Shown here piece after piece: positions 34,402-42,677 of a stretch of 48,873 nt of DNA. Source of the DNA: Lacimicrobium alkaliphilum (GTDB taxonomy: Bacteria > Pseudomonadota > Gammaproteobacteria > Enterobacterales > Alteromonadaceae); the NCBI RefSeq assembly GCF_002591895.1, contig NZ_NISX01000026.1:1-48873 (forward strand), given 5' to 3'. How positions within the stretch are numbered: position 1 is the first letter of the stretch; each line of letters begins with the position of its first letter. Position numbers and translations under genes: made by a program. The notes beneath the pieces are model-generated. The model ran no database searches and was not told the origin of the DNA. It saw nothing but the letters and a program-made list of their open reading frames with translations.

Positions 34402-34788
34402 CTAAATCTGTTCAGGCTCCGCCAAAAAACTTAATTCCACGCCATTACCGGCAGGATCGGTTAAAAACAGCTGAGTTTGTTGTAACGCTTCTACTTTTGC
34501 CTGACGATATTTGACATTATTCGCTTCCAGCCATGCTTTAGTAGCGTTAAGCCCTGTTGCTCTGAAAGCGAAATGATCCAGGCAGGAATTTTCACAAGGC
34601 TGCTTTTCTGCGTTTTCTATCAGATGCACAACAGGCTTATCCGCCGCATACAGCCAGTATCCCGGACGACTGAAATCCGGACGGTTGCCAACTTTCAGCC
34701 CGAGAATGCTGACATAGAAATGTAAAACCTTATCCAGAAGCGCTTCAGGCGCTGCAATATTTATATGATCAATATGTTTGATATTCAT
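34402..34788 (-). CDS. VOC family protein (glyoxalase/dioxygenase fold)
   Basis: 128 aa. Two VOC modules: IDHINIAAPEALLDKVLHFY with the first metal His, HLIENA, CLDHFAFRATG with the second His, and the C-terminal LTDPAGNGVELSF with the Glu ligand. All typical metal positions are present, so it could be an active lyase or dioxygenase, but the substrate is unknown. Upstream gene is an acetyltransferase remnant two bases away. Confidence 0.9.
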   Translation of the reverse strand: MNIKHIDHINIAAPEALLDKVLHFYVSILGLKVGNRPDFSRPGYWLYAADKPVVHLIENAEKQPCENSCLDHFAFRATGLNATKAWLEANNVKYRQAKVEALQQTQLFLTDPAGNGVELSFLAEPEQI

Positions 34789-34790
34789 TG

Positions 34791-35030
34791 CTATGTATCG
34801 TCCAGTTGTTTGCTCATAAATACGCTATTGGGATCTTCCGAATAGTCGGCAAAAGGTGCACAGGGCATAAAACCGAATGCTGAGTATAATTGTCTCGCCG
34901 GTTCAAAAAATGCCATTGAGCCGGTCTCCAGGCTGAGTCGTTTATAGCCCCGGCCTGCAGCCTCCCGCATCAGATGGCTGAGCATGGTAGAGGCGATGCC
35001 CTGACGCAGATAATCCAGTCGTATTTCCAA
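34791..35030 (-). pseudogene. GNAT acetyltransferase fragment, C-terminal part only
   Basis: 79 codons that start inside the acetyl-CoA motif A (RQGIASTMLSHLM) and end with the usual motif B (LYSAFGFMPC...YSEDPNSVFMSKQL). The N-terminal half of the domain (about 60-80 residues) is missing, and the frame upstream hits a stop after about 15 codons. The best start is TTG at 35030, which cannot make a complete acetyltransferase. I read it as a remnant left by a deletion; a split or frameshifted gene is less likely because no matching upstream frame was seen. Confidence 0.6.
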
Positions 35031-35121
35031 GATGATTTCCTGCTCTGATTTTTGTTAAAGCACCGGTGATAATAATTTCAGGTTACGGCGCTGTGCCTGC
35101 TAAGGGCTTTTGCTGGCGTAG

Positions 35122-35340
35122 CTAAATCCCGGCCTCGACCATCTGCTTTATCTTTGTTGCTTTCTCGAAATGATTCAGTTCGTGGGTTTTTATCCACCAG
35201 GTTGCTGCTTCCATAAGAAGCTCCGGATCATCATTCTTATTGGCAAAAAAGGCATAAAATGACAACCCGACAGACTCGCCTTTTACACCGATCTTTCTGG
35301 CGCAGACTTCTGAAATTTTCTTCCTTAACTCAGATCGCAT
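35122..35340 (-). CDS. Small conserved hypothetical protein, 72 aa
   Basis: 72 aa, charged, predicted alpha-helical, no signal. SFYAFFANKNDDPELLMEAATWW is interrupted here to stay short: key parts are LSFYAFFANKNDDPELLME and ATWWIKTHELNHFEKATKI. I believe this resembles a small DUF6500-like family of gammaproteobacteria but cannot confirm it. The ATG at 35340 lies in a 371-base gap between the GNAT fragment and the MerR gene; no operon partner is evident. Confidence 0.6.
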   Translation of the reverse strand: MRSELRKKISEVCARKIGVKGESVGLSFYAFFANKNDDPELLMEAATWWIKTHELNHFEKATKIKQMVEAGI

Positions 35341-35401
35341 GTGAATCCATGATAATAAATAACCCGATCATTACATCAGAATCCCAACCAGAGCGCACCT
35401 G

Positions 35402-35836
35402 TTAAACAGGCTTATTGCGGCTTATTTGCGGTCTCTTGCTGTCTTTGCCAATCACCCCCGCAGCTGCCAGTCCTAACAGGCGGCGGAAGGTGGGGCATTG
35501 CATATGACTCGGTGCTGAGCACACCGCCGCATGGCGCAGGCCATCACGCATGGCGGTCAGTTTGCGGATAGAAGCATCGAGTTCGTCTGCCTTGTCTGAC
35601 AACATTTGCCGGTCAATCTCCGGCTCTCCCTTGCCCCCTGACATCTGCTTAATCTCATCCAGTGAGAACCCCGCAGAGCGCCCTAGTGAGATAAGGGCCA
35701 GTTGTTCCAGCACACTGGCGCTAAACTGCCGGCGTATACCCTGCCTGCCCAGAGAACGGATTAATCCTTTTTCTTCATAAAACCGCAGTGTGGAGGCGGG
35801 AACACCGGAACGCTTCGCGACTTCAGAAATATCCAT
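35402..35836 (-). CDS. MerR family transcriptional regulator
   Basis: 144 aa. N-terminal winged helix DISEVAKRSGVPASTLRFYEEKG is the MerR hallmark (cut to: AKRSGVPASTLRFYEEKGL), followed by a dimerisation coiled coil (~80-105). The C-terminal VCSAPSHMQCPTF has two cysteines eight residues apart (Cys-x7-Cys), which could bind a metal or be redox-active. It is divergent from nothing: both neighbours lie on the same strand. The target is unknown; the DUF6544-like gene upstream may be one. Confidence 0.9.
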   Translation of the reverse strand: MDISEVAKRSGVPASTLRFYEEKGLIRSLGRQGIRRQFSASVLEQLALISLGRSAGFSLDEIKQMSGGKGEPEIDRQMLSDKADELDASIRKLTAMRDGLRHAAVCSAPSHMQCPTFRRLLGLAAAGVIGKDSKRPQISRNKPV

Positions 35837-35925
35837 ATCGGGCCTGGCGGTTAGCCTGATTTACTAGGCTGCTGCCCGTATTTTCCCTCGATTATTTGGT
35901 CATTTACGGTTTATGCCCGTACAAA

Positions 35926-36750
35926 TCATTCATTAGGGAATGCAATGTCTGTGATATCTGCCACAAAAAACGGGAAATACTGGTCGGTTTCAAAATGGTT
36001 GCCCGCCTCCACATGAGTTGGCAGGTGAAAACCACCAAATTCCCGAAACTCTGACAGGTATCCACCGAAAGGTTGCAGCCGATGAACTTTATCTGCATTT
36101 GCGTTGCTCCAGCGCATAAAGCGGACTTTGGTCGGTTGGCCGTTATTCGCTACGGTGACATCAACTGATTGCGATAACCCCTGATACATCACTGTTAGTC
36201 GGGCACAATCCTTGTCTACCAGTTCCCAGCTAATACCCGGGCCGGGCAGTACGGATGCCGGAGACCAGAACACGGCCTCGGCAACATAGCGACCAAAGGC
36301 CGAACGGGTATGGTCAGTATCGCCACCCAGGCGGGCGACCGGTATCAGCCCCATCAGCCAGAAGCGGGTCCAGCTGTTGCTGTCTGAGCCGGAAAGTGTC
36401 ATCCATCCTCTCCGGGCCTGCATTTTCCAGACAAAACCCTCGGGCACCGTGAATACCTGAGTCGCTGTCATATTCAGGTAATCAGGTTTGGCTTTGCTTC
36501 CCATGCCAAACTTACCTGACATGCTGACCCTGGTAACCCGGTAAAGTGGCGTGTCTGGCTCGATGGTGTACAAAAAGAAGCGCCGGGCAGGTTCTGGTAA
36601 ATCAGCAACCAACTGAGGTTTAAAGCGTGCTGGCCGAGTGGGTTGCGCGGCGATAAGCCGCTGAAAGGCGTTGTAATCAGCGCGATGGTCCGTCAGCCGC
36701 CAGATAAACATGGCCAACAATATGATCAGCAGAACCGCAATCGTCAGCAT
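35926..36750 (-). CDS. Membrane-anchored protein, DUF6544/DUF6920-like
   Basis: 274 aa. One N-terminal helix (about 3-16) anchors a soluble domain that contains LPEPARRFFLYTI, FRMRGSFGM-like SMSGKFGMGSKAKP and FWSPASVLPG, patterns I associate with DUF6544/DUF6920 proteins. Their role is unknown; the fold may resemble outer-membrane lipid carriers. Start ATG 36750. The domain probably lies in the periplasm. A stand-alone gene. Confidence 0.75.
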   Translation of the reverse strand: MLTIAVLLIILLAMFIWRLTDHRADYNAFQRLIAAQPTRPARFKPQLVADLPEPARRFFLYTIEPDTPLYRVTRVSMSGKFGMGSKAKPDYLNMTATQVFTVPEGFVWKMQARRGWMTLSGSDSNSWTRFWLMGLIPVARLGGDTDHTRSAFGRYVAEAVFWSPASVLPGPGISWELVDKDCARLTVMYQGLSQSVDVTVANNGQPTKVRFMRWSNANADKVHRLQPFGGYLSEFREFGGFHLPTHVEAGNHFETDQYFPFFVADITDIAFPNE

Positions 36751-36874
36751 GTACGCTTCCCGGTGACTAGTCGATGTAATGTGTTTATAGCTTGTCTGTT
36801 AATAGTAATGCACTGCGTGTTGCCAGTAAAAGGGGGTGCCCGGCTCCGGGTTAAGTGGAAAGTCTGGTAACGTT

Positions 36875-38089
36875 TTATGGCCTCAGCATATTGCGTAAAT
36901 GTTGGATAAGATATTCCGGGGAGGCTTTTGTTAAAGACACAGAATCACATTCCTGAAAATGACAGAACGCTTTGATAGCTTCTGCCAAAGCCGCAACAAC
37001 GGCCTCCTCGTCAAATCTATGGGGTTGCAGATGCAGCGACTTAATCTCTAACTCATTGCGCTTTCGATGAGCTTTACAATCCATTCGCCCGATAAACGCA
37101 CCCCGATAAAGCAGCGGCAGACAAAAGTAACCGTACCGGCGTTTTGAAGCGGGCAGATAACATTCTATCTGGTAGTCATATGCAAAAAGCGCCCTGAGCC
37201 TGTCCCGTTGTATCACGCTGTTATCAAAGGGTGACAGAATCAGCAGGCGGTTGTTCAGCCGGGGTAGAGGTTGCTCCAGCGCATCTTGTTCCACTACAAA
37301 TACTTCGCCGCTGTTTAACCGCACCTGTTGCAGTGTACTCTGCGCCAGCCTTTCGTTGACCAGTATTTTCATTGCGTTGCGAAGTTCTGCACTGCGGCGT
37401 TGGTAGGTCAGCCCCTTGAGTGACACCACGCCATGACAGCGCAACTGTTGGTCCAGAAGGTGGGCTGCAAATTCCTCCATGGAGGGCGCGGTTGTATTGA
37501 CCTGAGATGGAAGGACCCGTTCGGTAACATCATAGGTTTTCTGGAAGCCTTCACGGCCGCTCACCATCAGGTCGCCTTGCATATACAGTTGTTCGAGTGC
37601 CTTTTTGGCGGGTTTCCAGTCCCACCAGCCCGCACGTTTTTTGGTGTTGCTATCTATATCACGGGATCGAACCGGGCCTTCTGAGCGGATACGGGCCAGC
37701 AGTTGCTGCATAAGCTTTTTATCCGGGTTTTTAAACCAATGGGTCTGGCCGCTTTTGATCGCCTGCTTATAAGGCAACGAGAAGCGAAAATCCGCCATGG
37801 GTAAAAAGGCTGCTGCGTGTGACCAATACTCAAAAATATCTTTCGCTGCCAACATTTCATCGACCATGGCTGGCCTGAATCCGGGAACCCGGGAATGAAA
37901 CACATGATGGTGCGCCCGCTCTACAACAGAGATGGTATCGATCTGCACATAGCCGATATGGTTGATCGCGTTACGTGCTCCGGGCAACCCACGCCCGTAT
38001 GGGCGGGCCTGCAACAACCCCTGTGCGGATAAAGCCAGTCGACGTAATCGGGCAAGTTGTTGTGGATGTTTAATTTCTACCATCGTCAT
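36875..38089 (-). CDS. ycaQ: YcaQ-type DNA glycosylase (interstrand crosslink repair)
   Basis: 404 aa, the family's usual length. Three winged-helix units and a C-terminal beta domain are expected. The QxD catalytic motif is present as Gln49-Ile-Asp51 in VQIDTISVVERAHH. YcaQ unhooks N7-guanine crosslinks and single alkyl lesions by base excision. Conserved LLRPFDNSV-type segment appears as LLILSPFDNSVIQR. With the Ada-AlkA/Ogt unit it makes a second alkylation-repair locus in the window. Start ATG 38089. No coupled partner. Confidence 0.92.
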   Translation of the reverse strand: MTMVEIKHPQQLARLRRLALSAQGLLQARPYGRGLPGARNAINHIGYVQIDTISVVERAHHHVFHSRVPGFRPAMVDEMLAAKDIFEYWSHAAAFLPMADFRFSLPYKQAIKSGQTHWFKNPDKKLMQQLLARIRSEGPVRSRDIDSNTKKRAGWWDWKPAKKALEQLYMQGDLMVSGREGFQKTYDVTERVLPSQVNTTAPSMEEFAAHLLDQQLRCHGVVSLKGLTYQRRSAELRNAMKILVNERLAQSTLQQVRLNSGEVFVVEQDALEQPLPRLNNRLLILSPFDNSVIQRDRLRALFAYDYQIECYLPASKRRYGYFCLPLLYRGAFIGRMDCKAHRKRNELEIKSLHLQPHRFDEEAVVAALAEAIKAFCHFQECDSVSLTKASPEYLIQHLRNMLRP

Positions 38090-38217
38090 CGCATTACAAA
38101 AAATCAGCGGCCTGACTGGCCAGTAGCCAACAGGTTCGTTTACTACCAGAAGTCAGCTGCTGGCGGCTGTTTTTCCGGTGTATCGTGGCAGGCATTGTAC
38201 GATAACAATCCCAGCTT

Positions 38218-38859
38218 TTAGTCTGCGGCAGCAAAGTGTTCCATCTGATCTGCATAGGCTTTTGCGAAGGCCGGGCGGGCCGTAGCACGAGCAATATAAT
38301 TACGGCAGGCGGAATAGTCTTTGAGTCCATCAAACCGGTCTACCAGGCGCAGTACATCGGCCATCAGTATATCGGCCACAGAGAAGGAGTCATTGGCCAG
38401 CCATGCGCGCTCTGCCAACACCTGTTCCATATGTTGTAGCCGGGTGTTGAGAAAGTTATCCAGATGCTGCCGCCCTGGGGTTTGTGTTGTGTCATCAGAG
38501 AATTTAAAAATTGACCAGGGCAGGCTGGCAGCCTCCACGGAGTTGAGTGCTGCAAACAGCCACTTGATGACTTCGCTTCTGGCGTGTGGTTCAGAGGGCA
38601 TCAGAATATCGCTCTTTTCTGCCACGTGAAGCACCATGGCGCCGCTTTCAAAAATTGTGATATCACCCTCGGTCAGCCACGGCACCTGCCCGAATGGCTG
38701 GCTGGAAAAATGTGCGGCATCCCGTTCACGGAACGACACACTCTCGACACAATAAGGCAAGCCGGCTTCTTCAAGTGCCCAGCGCACTCTCAGGTCACGT
38801 ACGTAACCACGGGGTATCTCGGGCACCCAGTCGAAGGTGGTGAGGACTATTTCAGGCAT
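38218..38859 (-). CDS. Glutathione S-transferase family protein
   Basis: 213 aa. The thioredoxin-like domain contains RGYVRDLRVRWALEEAGL and the cis-proline region QVPWLTEGDITIFES, with glutathione contacts in the E-S pair. The helical domain contains FSVADILMADVLRLV. It differs clearly from the GST at 33268. Start ATG 38859 with AGGGAGA upstream. Cytoplasmic; substrate unknown. Confidence 0.92.
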   Translation of the reverse strand: MPEIVLTTFDWVPEIPRGYVRDLRVRWALEEAGLPYCVESVSFRERDAAHFSSQPFGQVPWLTEGDITIFESGAMVLHVAEKSDILMPSEPHARSEVIKWLFAALNSVEAASLPWSIFKFSDDTTQTPGRQHLDNFLNTRLQHMEQVLAERAWLANDSFSVADILMADVLRLVDRFDGLKDYSACRNYIARATARPAFAKAYADQMEHFAAAD

Positions 38860-38936
38860 CTGTTATCTCCCTTTTATACAGCGAAGAACCCGCCGCTCCG
38901 GGGCCGGCGAATTGCTGGCCACAAAGATAAGACTGT

Positions 38937-39224
38937 CTATTTAAATCTGGATTTTGCCGACTCCAGCGAACGGCCAAGTGAGTCCCAGGCACTATCGATA
39001 CCTGCTTTCATGTCTTGCCAGGCATCGTCGCTGGCCGCTTTAAGTTCTTCCAGTTTCCGGCTGGACTCTTGCTGCTTTTCACGCAATGTTTCAATCTGTT
39101 GGTAATACTCCAGTTGCGCATCAGCCTCGGCTTGATCAGCTTTTGCCCTGAGCTTGTCAATTTCTGAATTCCACTCGTCCAGCTGTGCCTGTAACTTCTT
39201 CTGGTAAGCTTCTTTTTCGCTCAT
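38937..39224 (-). CDS. Small coiled-coil protein
   Basis: 95 aa from ATG 39224, chosen for its GGAGAG eight bases upstream; the frame continues 11 codons further without reason. Almost entirely charged heptads (about residues 5-70: Glu, Lys, Gln, Leu), then DDAWQDMKAGIDSAWDSLGR, typical of small stress-related coiled-coil proteins of the Sll1863 kind. No signal peptide. Soluble, dimeric or higher helical bundle expected. Function unknown. Confidence 0.82.
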   Translation of the reverse strand: MSEKEAYQKKLQAQLDEWNSEIDKLRAKADQAEADAQLEYYQQIETLREKQQESSRKLEELKAASDDAWQDMKAGIDSAWDSLGRSLESAKSRFK

Positions 39225-39394
39225 CGTTGCTCTCCTTTTTTGGGTTAGAGGTGTCATGATACAGATTGCCGGCTGCGCTTTGTAGGGTAGTTATAGCCGC
39301 CACCATCGATGAAGTAAAACGCACTATTAGTTTGACTTTCATCAGATTGTTGAATAACTTATTCATTATAGATTGATTTTAAAGGAATAAATCT

Positions 39395-41113
39395 TTGAGA
39401 TCGCTTCAATACGTTTTTTTTATCATTCTTGCTGCAGGTGGCTTTGGTGCGGTAGCTGCTCCTAATGATACCGAGGCTTATTACCTGTGTGCTCACAAAA
39501 TAACCGACAATACCAGCTGGACCTTTGGCACGGCACCGGCATACTGCGATATAGAGCCTTTTGGTGATCCCGCTTTTGTAAGCACTTATCTTGCGGACGT
39601 TGTATTCGATACCTCACTGCCTGTCAGTGAAGAGCGTGCCCGCTATATGAATGAGTTAAATGCGACGATTCGTGATGCCGCTGAGTATTACTTATCGGTC
39701 CGTAAGCCCGATGCATCTGCCGGTGAAGTTGATGCCTGGATTGAGGCCATAAAGGCTGTGGCTACGCAGGAAACCTTCTGGAGCCATTATCGCGACTCAG
39801 TCATCGATGGAAGAATGAAGATGATGCGGGGTGACTCCGGTCATGGTCACGGCATGATGCAAATTGATGACCGCTGGCATTTCGCCAGAATCAACGAGGG
39901 CAAAGGCTGGCAGATTTTCGAGAATATGCTCTATGCGCTGGAAATATTTTATGCGGAGTGGCAAAACGCGGAGCAGGCCAGTTGTATTACTGACCCACAA
40001 AACTGGCAACACAGAACCCGTGCGGCCTATGCCGCCTATAACGGCGGACCAAGCCAGATTTGTCGCTGGAAAGAGAACCCGGCCTGGCAGGACGAGGGTT
40101 TTCTGGGTAAATATGAAGCCAGATCCTGGCTGAATTATATTGCAGACAATAACAAAGCGGCGCCTGTGGATGTGCCTTGTATGATGGAAGGTACCGAATT
40201 TTGTGTGCCGGAATATGTCCCACCGCCTTACTCTCTGGCAAACCCCGAATACCCCTGGCAGTACAATTATCTGCAACTCAATACAGGCGAGATCTGTTTG
40301 TTAGAAAACGACACCTTTCATTGTGTTGCACAGCAACAGGATGCGGCTTGTCTGAACGCCAGGTTTGATCGGGTTTCTGTTGCCGGGGCCATCGAACTGG
40401 ATGAGGAACAAAGCACCGCCTATGCCAAAACCGTGTATGAAAAGCATGCCTGTATGCAGTATCTGGAAAACAGCTTTGCGGTGGGCCAGAGCATCAGTGC
40501 AGAGAAAGCCATTAATATCCGCCAGAGTGCAGCCGGAACCGATACCGGTGAAGGTGCGGTAGTGGGCAAGGTCTATCAGATTCTGGATATTGTGGCGGGC
40601 ACACCGGCTGATCAATCCCGCTACTATCGGATTCAGTATAGCGGCGACAATGAAGGCTATATTTTTGCCGGTGGTCTGTGGGATTTCAGCGAGTGGGCGT
40701 CGTTAGCAGAACATCAGGAGCTAGCCGATGAAGATCGTCTGATTGCTATGCAAGGTGATGAGATATACGTGACAAAATCTGATGGTATTGCACTAAAAGA
40801 CGTGGCCGGTGAGCAAGGGGATGAAATTGCCAGGGTTACCAAAGATACGGCCCTTGACGTGATGGGTACGGTGGTACTGGGTGACAATAACGATATTTAC
40901 TATGAAGTTAATCTGAATTCCCAGAATGGTTATATCTATGGCGGTAGTCTGTTACCCACATCCACTTTGTCTGACTGGACGTCATTCAGCCCGGATGACA
41001 GTGACACGCCAACACCTCCGGCCCCACCACCCTCAAGTCCTGATGACTCTGGTGGTGGTTCAGTCAGTTACTGGATACTGGCGCTGTTGCTGATAAGAAG
41101 GCTGAAGTCATGA
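39395..41113 (+). CDS. Secreted lytic-transglycosylase-like protein with SH3-like repeats and GlyGly-CTERM
   Basis: 572 aa. Sec signal (1-22). The catalytic domain has the Glu126 of ATQETFW, GHGMMQID at 151-158 and AAYNGGPS at 213-220, the Slt motif order, so cleavage of peptidoglycan or another beta-1,4 glycan is expected. Two SH3-like modules follow (AINIRQSAAGTDTG near 365 and a second near 465). The end is a Pro/Ser linker, then SGGGS, a hydrophobic helix and RRLKS, a GlyGly-CTERM signal for rhombosortase processing. TTG start at 39395 with AAGGA eight bases before it. The next gene overlaps its stop. Confidence 0.85.
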   Translation: MRSLQYVFFIILAAGGFGAVAAPNDTEAYYLCAHKITDNTSWTFGTAPAYCDIEPFGDPAFVSTYLADVVFDTSLPVSEERARYMNELNATIRDAAEYYLSVRKPDASAGEVDAWIEAIKAVATQETFWSHYRDSVIDGRMKMMRGDSGHGHGMMQIDDRWHFARINEGKGWQIFENMLYALEIFYAEWQNAEQASCITDPQNWQHRTRAAYAAYNGGPSQICRWKENPAWQDEGFLGKYEARSWLNYIADNNKAAPVDVPCMMEGTEFCVPEYVPPPYSLANPEYPWQYNYLQLNTGEICLLENDTFHCVAQQQDAACLNARFDRVSVAGAIELDEEQSTAYAKTVYEKHACMQYLENSFAVGQSISAEKAINIRQSAAGTDTGEGAVVGKVYQILDIVAGTPADQSRYYRIQYSGDNEGYIFAGGLWDFSEWASLAEHQELADEDRLIAMQGDEIYVTKSDGIALKDVAGEQGDEIARVTKDTALDVMGTVVLGDNNDIYYEVNLNSQNGYIYGGSLLPTSTLSDWTSFSPDDSDTPTPPAPPPSSPDDSGGGSVSYWILALLLIRRLKS

Positions 41114-41910
41114 TCAAAAAATTGCTATTTATTGCAGCCGTTTGCGCCATCGCACTTTATCTGTGTCAAATCTGGTCATCACAGGACGCTGGCGAACCCA
41201 GAGCGCCTGCCGTTCACGCAACGCCAGAAAAGCCTGGGCAACAGCCCGCGGAGGGTGCCGCTTTAGAAGATAAACAGCCTGCCCCTGAGAAAAAACCGCA
41301 GGCAAACGCCCTGCCTGCTGAGTTTTATCAGCAGCGAGAAGCGCTTATCAGTGCGCTGAATCAGGCCAGCGCGTGCCGGGAGACCGGCGAGTGCGCATCG
41401 TCTGAGGACGACCCCAGGGCCGCCATGTTCGAACAGGAAAGGCGCCTGGTTGATGCACTGGAATCATTGCAGGACTTATATGCCAGCCATCAGTTTGAGG
41501 ATCAGCAGCTGGCCATTATCACAAGTGAGTATCTGACCAGTCCCTTAGGCAGGGTACAGTTTCAGGCCTTAGCCATGATGCAACAGCAATCCCCCCACAC
41601 TGAAAATGCACAGATTTTGCTGGACGCGCTGGATGACAGTTATGACGCTAAGGTGATGGAATCGGCCTTAACCGAGTTACAGCGTTATCCTGAGTTAAAC
41701 CAGAGTATTGATGAGCTGCTGATAAAAAACCTCAGAACGGGCAGCTTTTATGCCTCAAGAACTATCGCACAGGGCATTCAGCCGTTTCTGAACAAAAGCA
41801 ATCTGGCTGCCTATGAAGCCGTACTGAAAGAGCTGCCCGCGCAGACAGCCAAGGCCAGGCTGTTAAGTGCATCCATTAACGCCTTCAAGAAGTCGAACAG
41901 TATCGACTAA
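41110..41910 (+). CDS. Membrane-anchored hypothetical protein, partner of the transglycosylase-like gene
   Basis: 266 aa. One N-terminal helix (5-19), then a Pro/Glu/Ala-rich flexible linker to about residue 75. A helical domain follows with a CRETGEC cysteine pair and HEAT-like helix pairs (VMESALTELQRYPELNQSI). It is probably anchored in the inner membrane and faces the periplasm. It overlaps the transglycosylase-like gene by four bases (ATGA), which suggests the two act together. No family recognised. Confidence 0.75.
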   Translation: MIKKLLFIAAVCAIALYLCQIWSSQDAGEPRAPAVHATPEKPGQQPAEGAALEDKQPAPEKKPQANALPAEFYQQREALISALNQASACRETGECASSEDDPRAAMFEQERRLVDALESLQDLYASHQFEDQQLAIITSEYLTSPLGRVQFQALAMMQQQSPHTENAQILLDALDDSYDAKVMESALTELQRYPELNQSIDELLIKNLRTGSFYASRTIAQGIQPFLNKSNLAAYEAVLKELPAQTAKARLLSASINAFKKSNSID

Positions 41911-41967
41911 CTGTAGCTGGCGACAACCGTCCTTTATCCATTTCCAATTTCCAGTTAAGCAAGCCGT

Positions 41968-42261
41968 ATGCAAACAAAAAATGTGTTTAAATCCCTGTTC
42001 AGTTTCTGGTCTTCGCGCAGTTTACCAGAGCGCTTTTACCTCGTTCTGGTGACTGTTCTGCTGGTTTGTTTACTGAATTATGCAGCGCTGTTCGGGCCTG
42101 ATGTGCCTGATTATGGAAAATCAGAACGCCAGACGGTGGCCACCGAGTTCCGTGCAGCCTGGATTGCTTCTGTGGCTAATATTAACTGGCCCAGTGAGCC
42201 GGGGCTCTCTTCTCAGGAGCAAAAACAAGAGGCAATCACGCTGATAATCTCAGCCCGATAA
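41968..42261 (+). pseudogene. Truncated GHL10-type glycosidase gene, N-terminal fragment
   Basis: 97 codons with one N-terminal transmembrane helix (about 25-42) and then EFRAAWIASVANINWPSEPG, the entry motif of GHL10/DUF187 glycoside-hydrolase-like proteins, which normally continue for 300-400 further residues. The frame ends soon after and the 3' end of gdx lies in it on the other strand (overlap 42236-42261). I conclude that the rest was lost in a rearrangement whose breakpoint lies between about 42235 and 42255. Confidence 0.75.
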
Positions 42262-42550
42262 TCCCCAACACCACCAACAGTAAGCTGAGCATTTTGACCA
42301 CGCTGACCGACTCCTGAAACAGTACGATACCGGCAATGGCAGCGCCCACTGTGCCAATGCCCACCCAAACAGCATAAGCCGTTCCCAGAGGCAGAGAGCG
42401 CATGGCCAGGCTAAGCAGATAAAAACTGCCCATCATGGCCAGCAGTGTAATAAAAGAGGCAATGGGTTTGGTAAAACCGTCGGTATATTTGAGCCCGACC
42501 GCCCAAACCACTTCCAGTAAACCCGCGAAAAACAGAATCAGCCAGTTCAT
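42236..42550 (-). CDS. gdx: Gdx (SugE-type) SMR family guanidinium exporter
   Basis: 104 aa from ATG 42550 (GAGGAG seven bases before). Four helices; helix one carries the essential Glu ([12 protein letters not shown]), and the SugE/Gdx pattern W-x-G-I-G-x-V-G-A-A is present as [11 protein letters not shown]. Gdx exports guanidinium in exchange for protons as an antiparallel dimer. Upstream are two hairpins with ACGG loops, a guanidine-II riboswitch arrangement, which fixes the function better than sequence alone. The 3' end abuts a broken GHL10 gene. An older name is sugE. Confidence 0.93.
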   Translation of the reverse strand: MNWLILFFAGLLEVVWAVGLKYTDGFTKPIASFITLLAMMGSFYLLSLAMRSLPLGTAYAVWVGIGTVGAAIAGIVLFQESVSVVKMLSLLLVVLGIIGLRLSA

Positions 42551-42568
42551 ATCGACTCCTCGCATGCC

Positions 42569-42641
42569 AGGGGCCGTCCCCTTAATACCAATTATTTGGT
42601 TCAATTGGTATAAGATACTCCGTGACTCAGAGCCGTCTCTG
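42569..42641 (-). promoter_or_regulatory. Guanidine-II (mini-ykkC) riboswitch upstream of gdx
   Basis: On the minus strand, CAGAG-ACGG-CTCTG (42641-42628) and AGGGG-ACGG-CCCCT (42582-42569) are two 5-bp stems each closed by an ACGG loop, exactly the ACGR-loop pair that defines the class. The second stem ends 18 bases before the gdx ATG, next to its ribosome site. Linker between them is 45 bases, longer than usual, and holds a palindrome. Guanidinium binding would raise translation of gdx. Confidence 0.85.
42581..42614. repeat. ATACCAATT palindrome in the riboswitch linker
   Basis: CTTAATACCAATT and AATTGGTATAAG are near-perfect inverted arms around a 9-base centre. Palindromes of this ATACCAATT type are common intergenic repeats in Alteromonadales, from memory. 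It lies between the two riboswitch hairpins and can form its own stem. Confidence 0.5.
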
Positions 42642-42677
42642 AAACGCTGTGTTAGAGCCCGGATGGGGCATCATCTA

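Noticed and set aside
42586-42610. TACCAATT inverted repeat as an IS end or attC
   Set aside because: No transposase or second copy nearby; fits a palindromic repeat inside the riboswitch linker.
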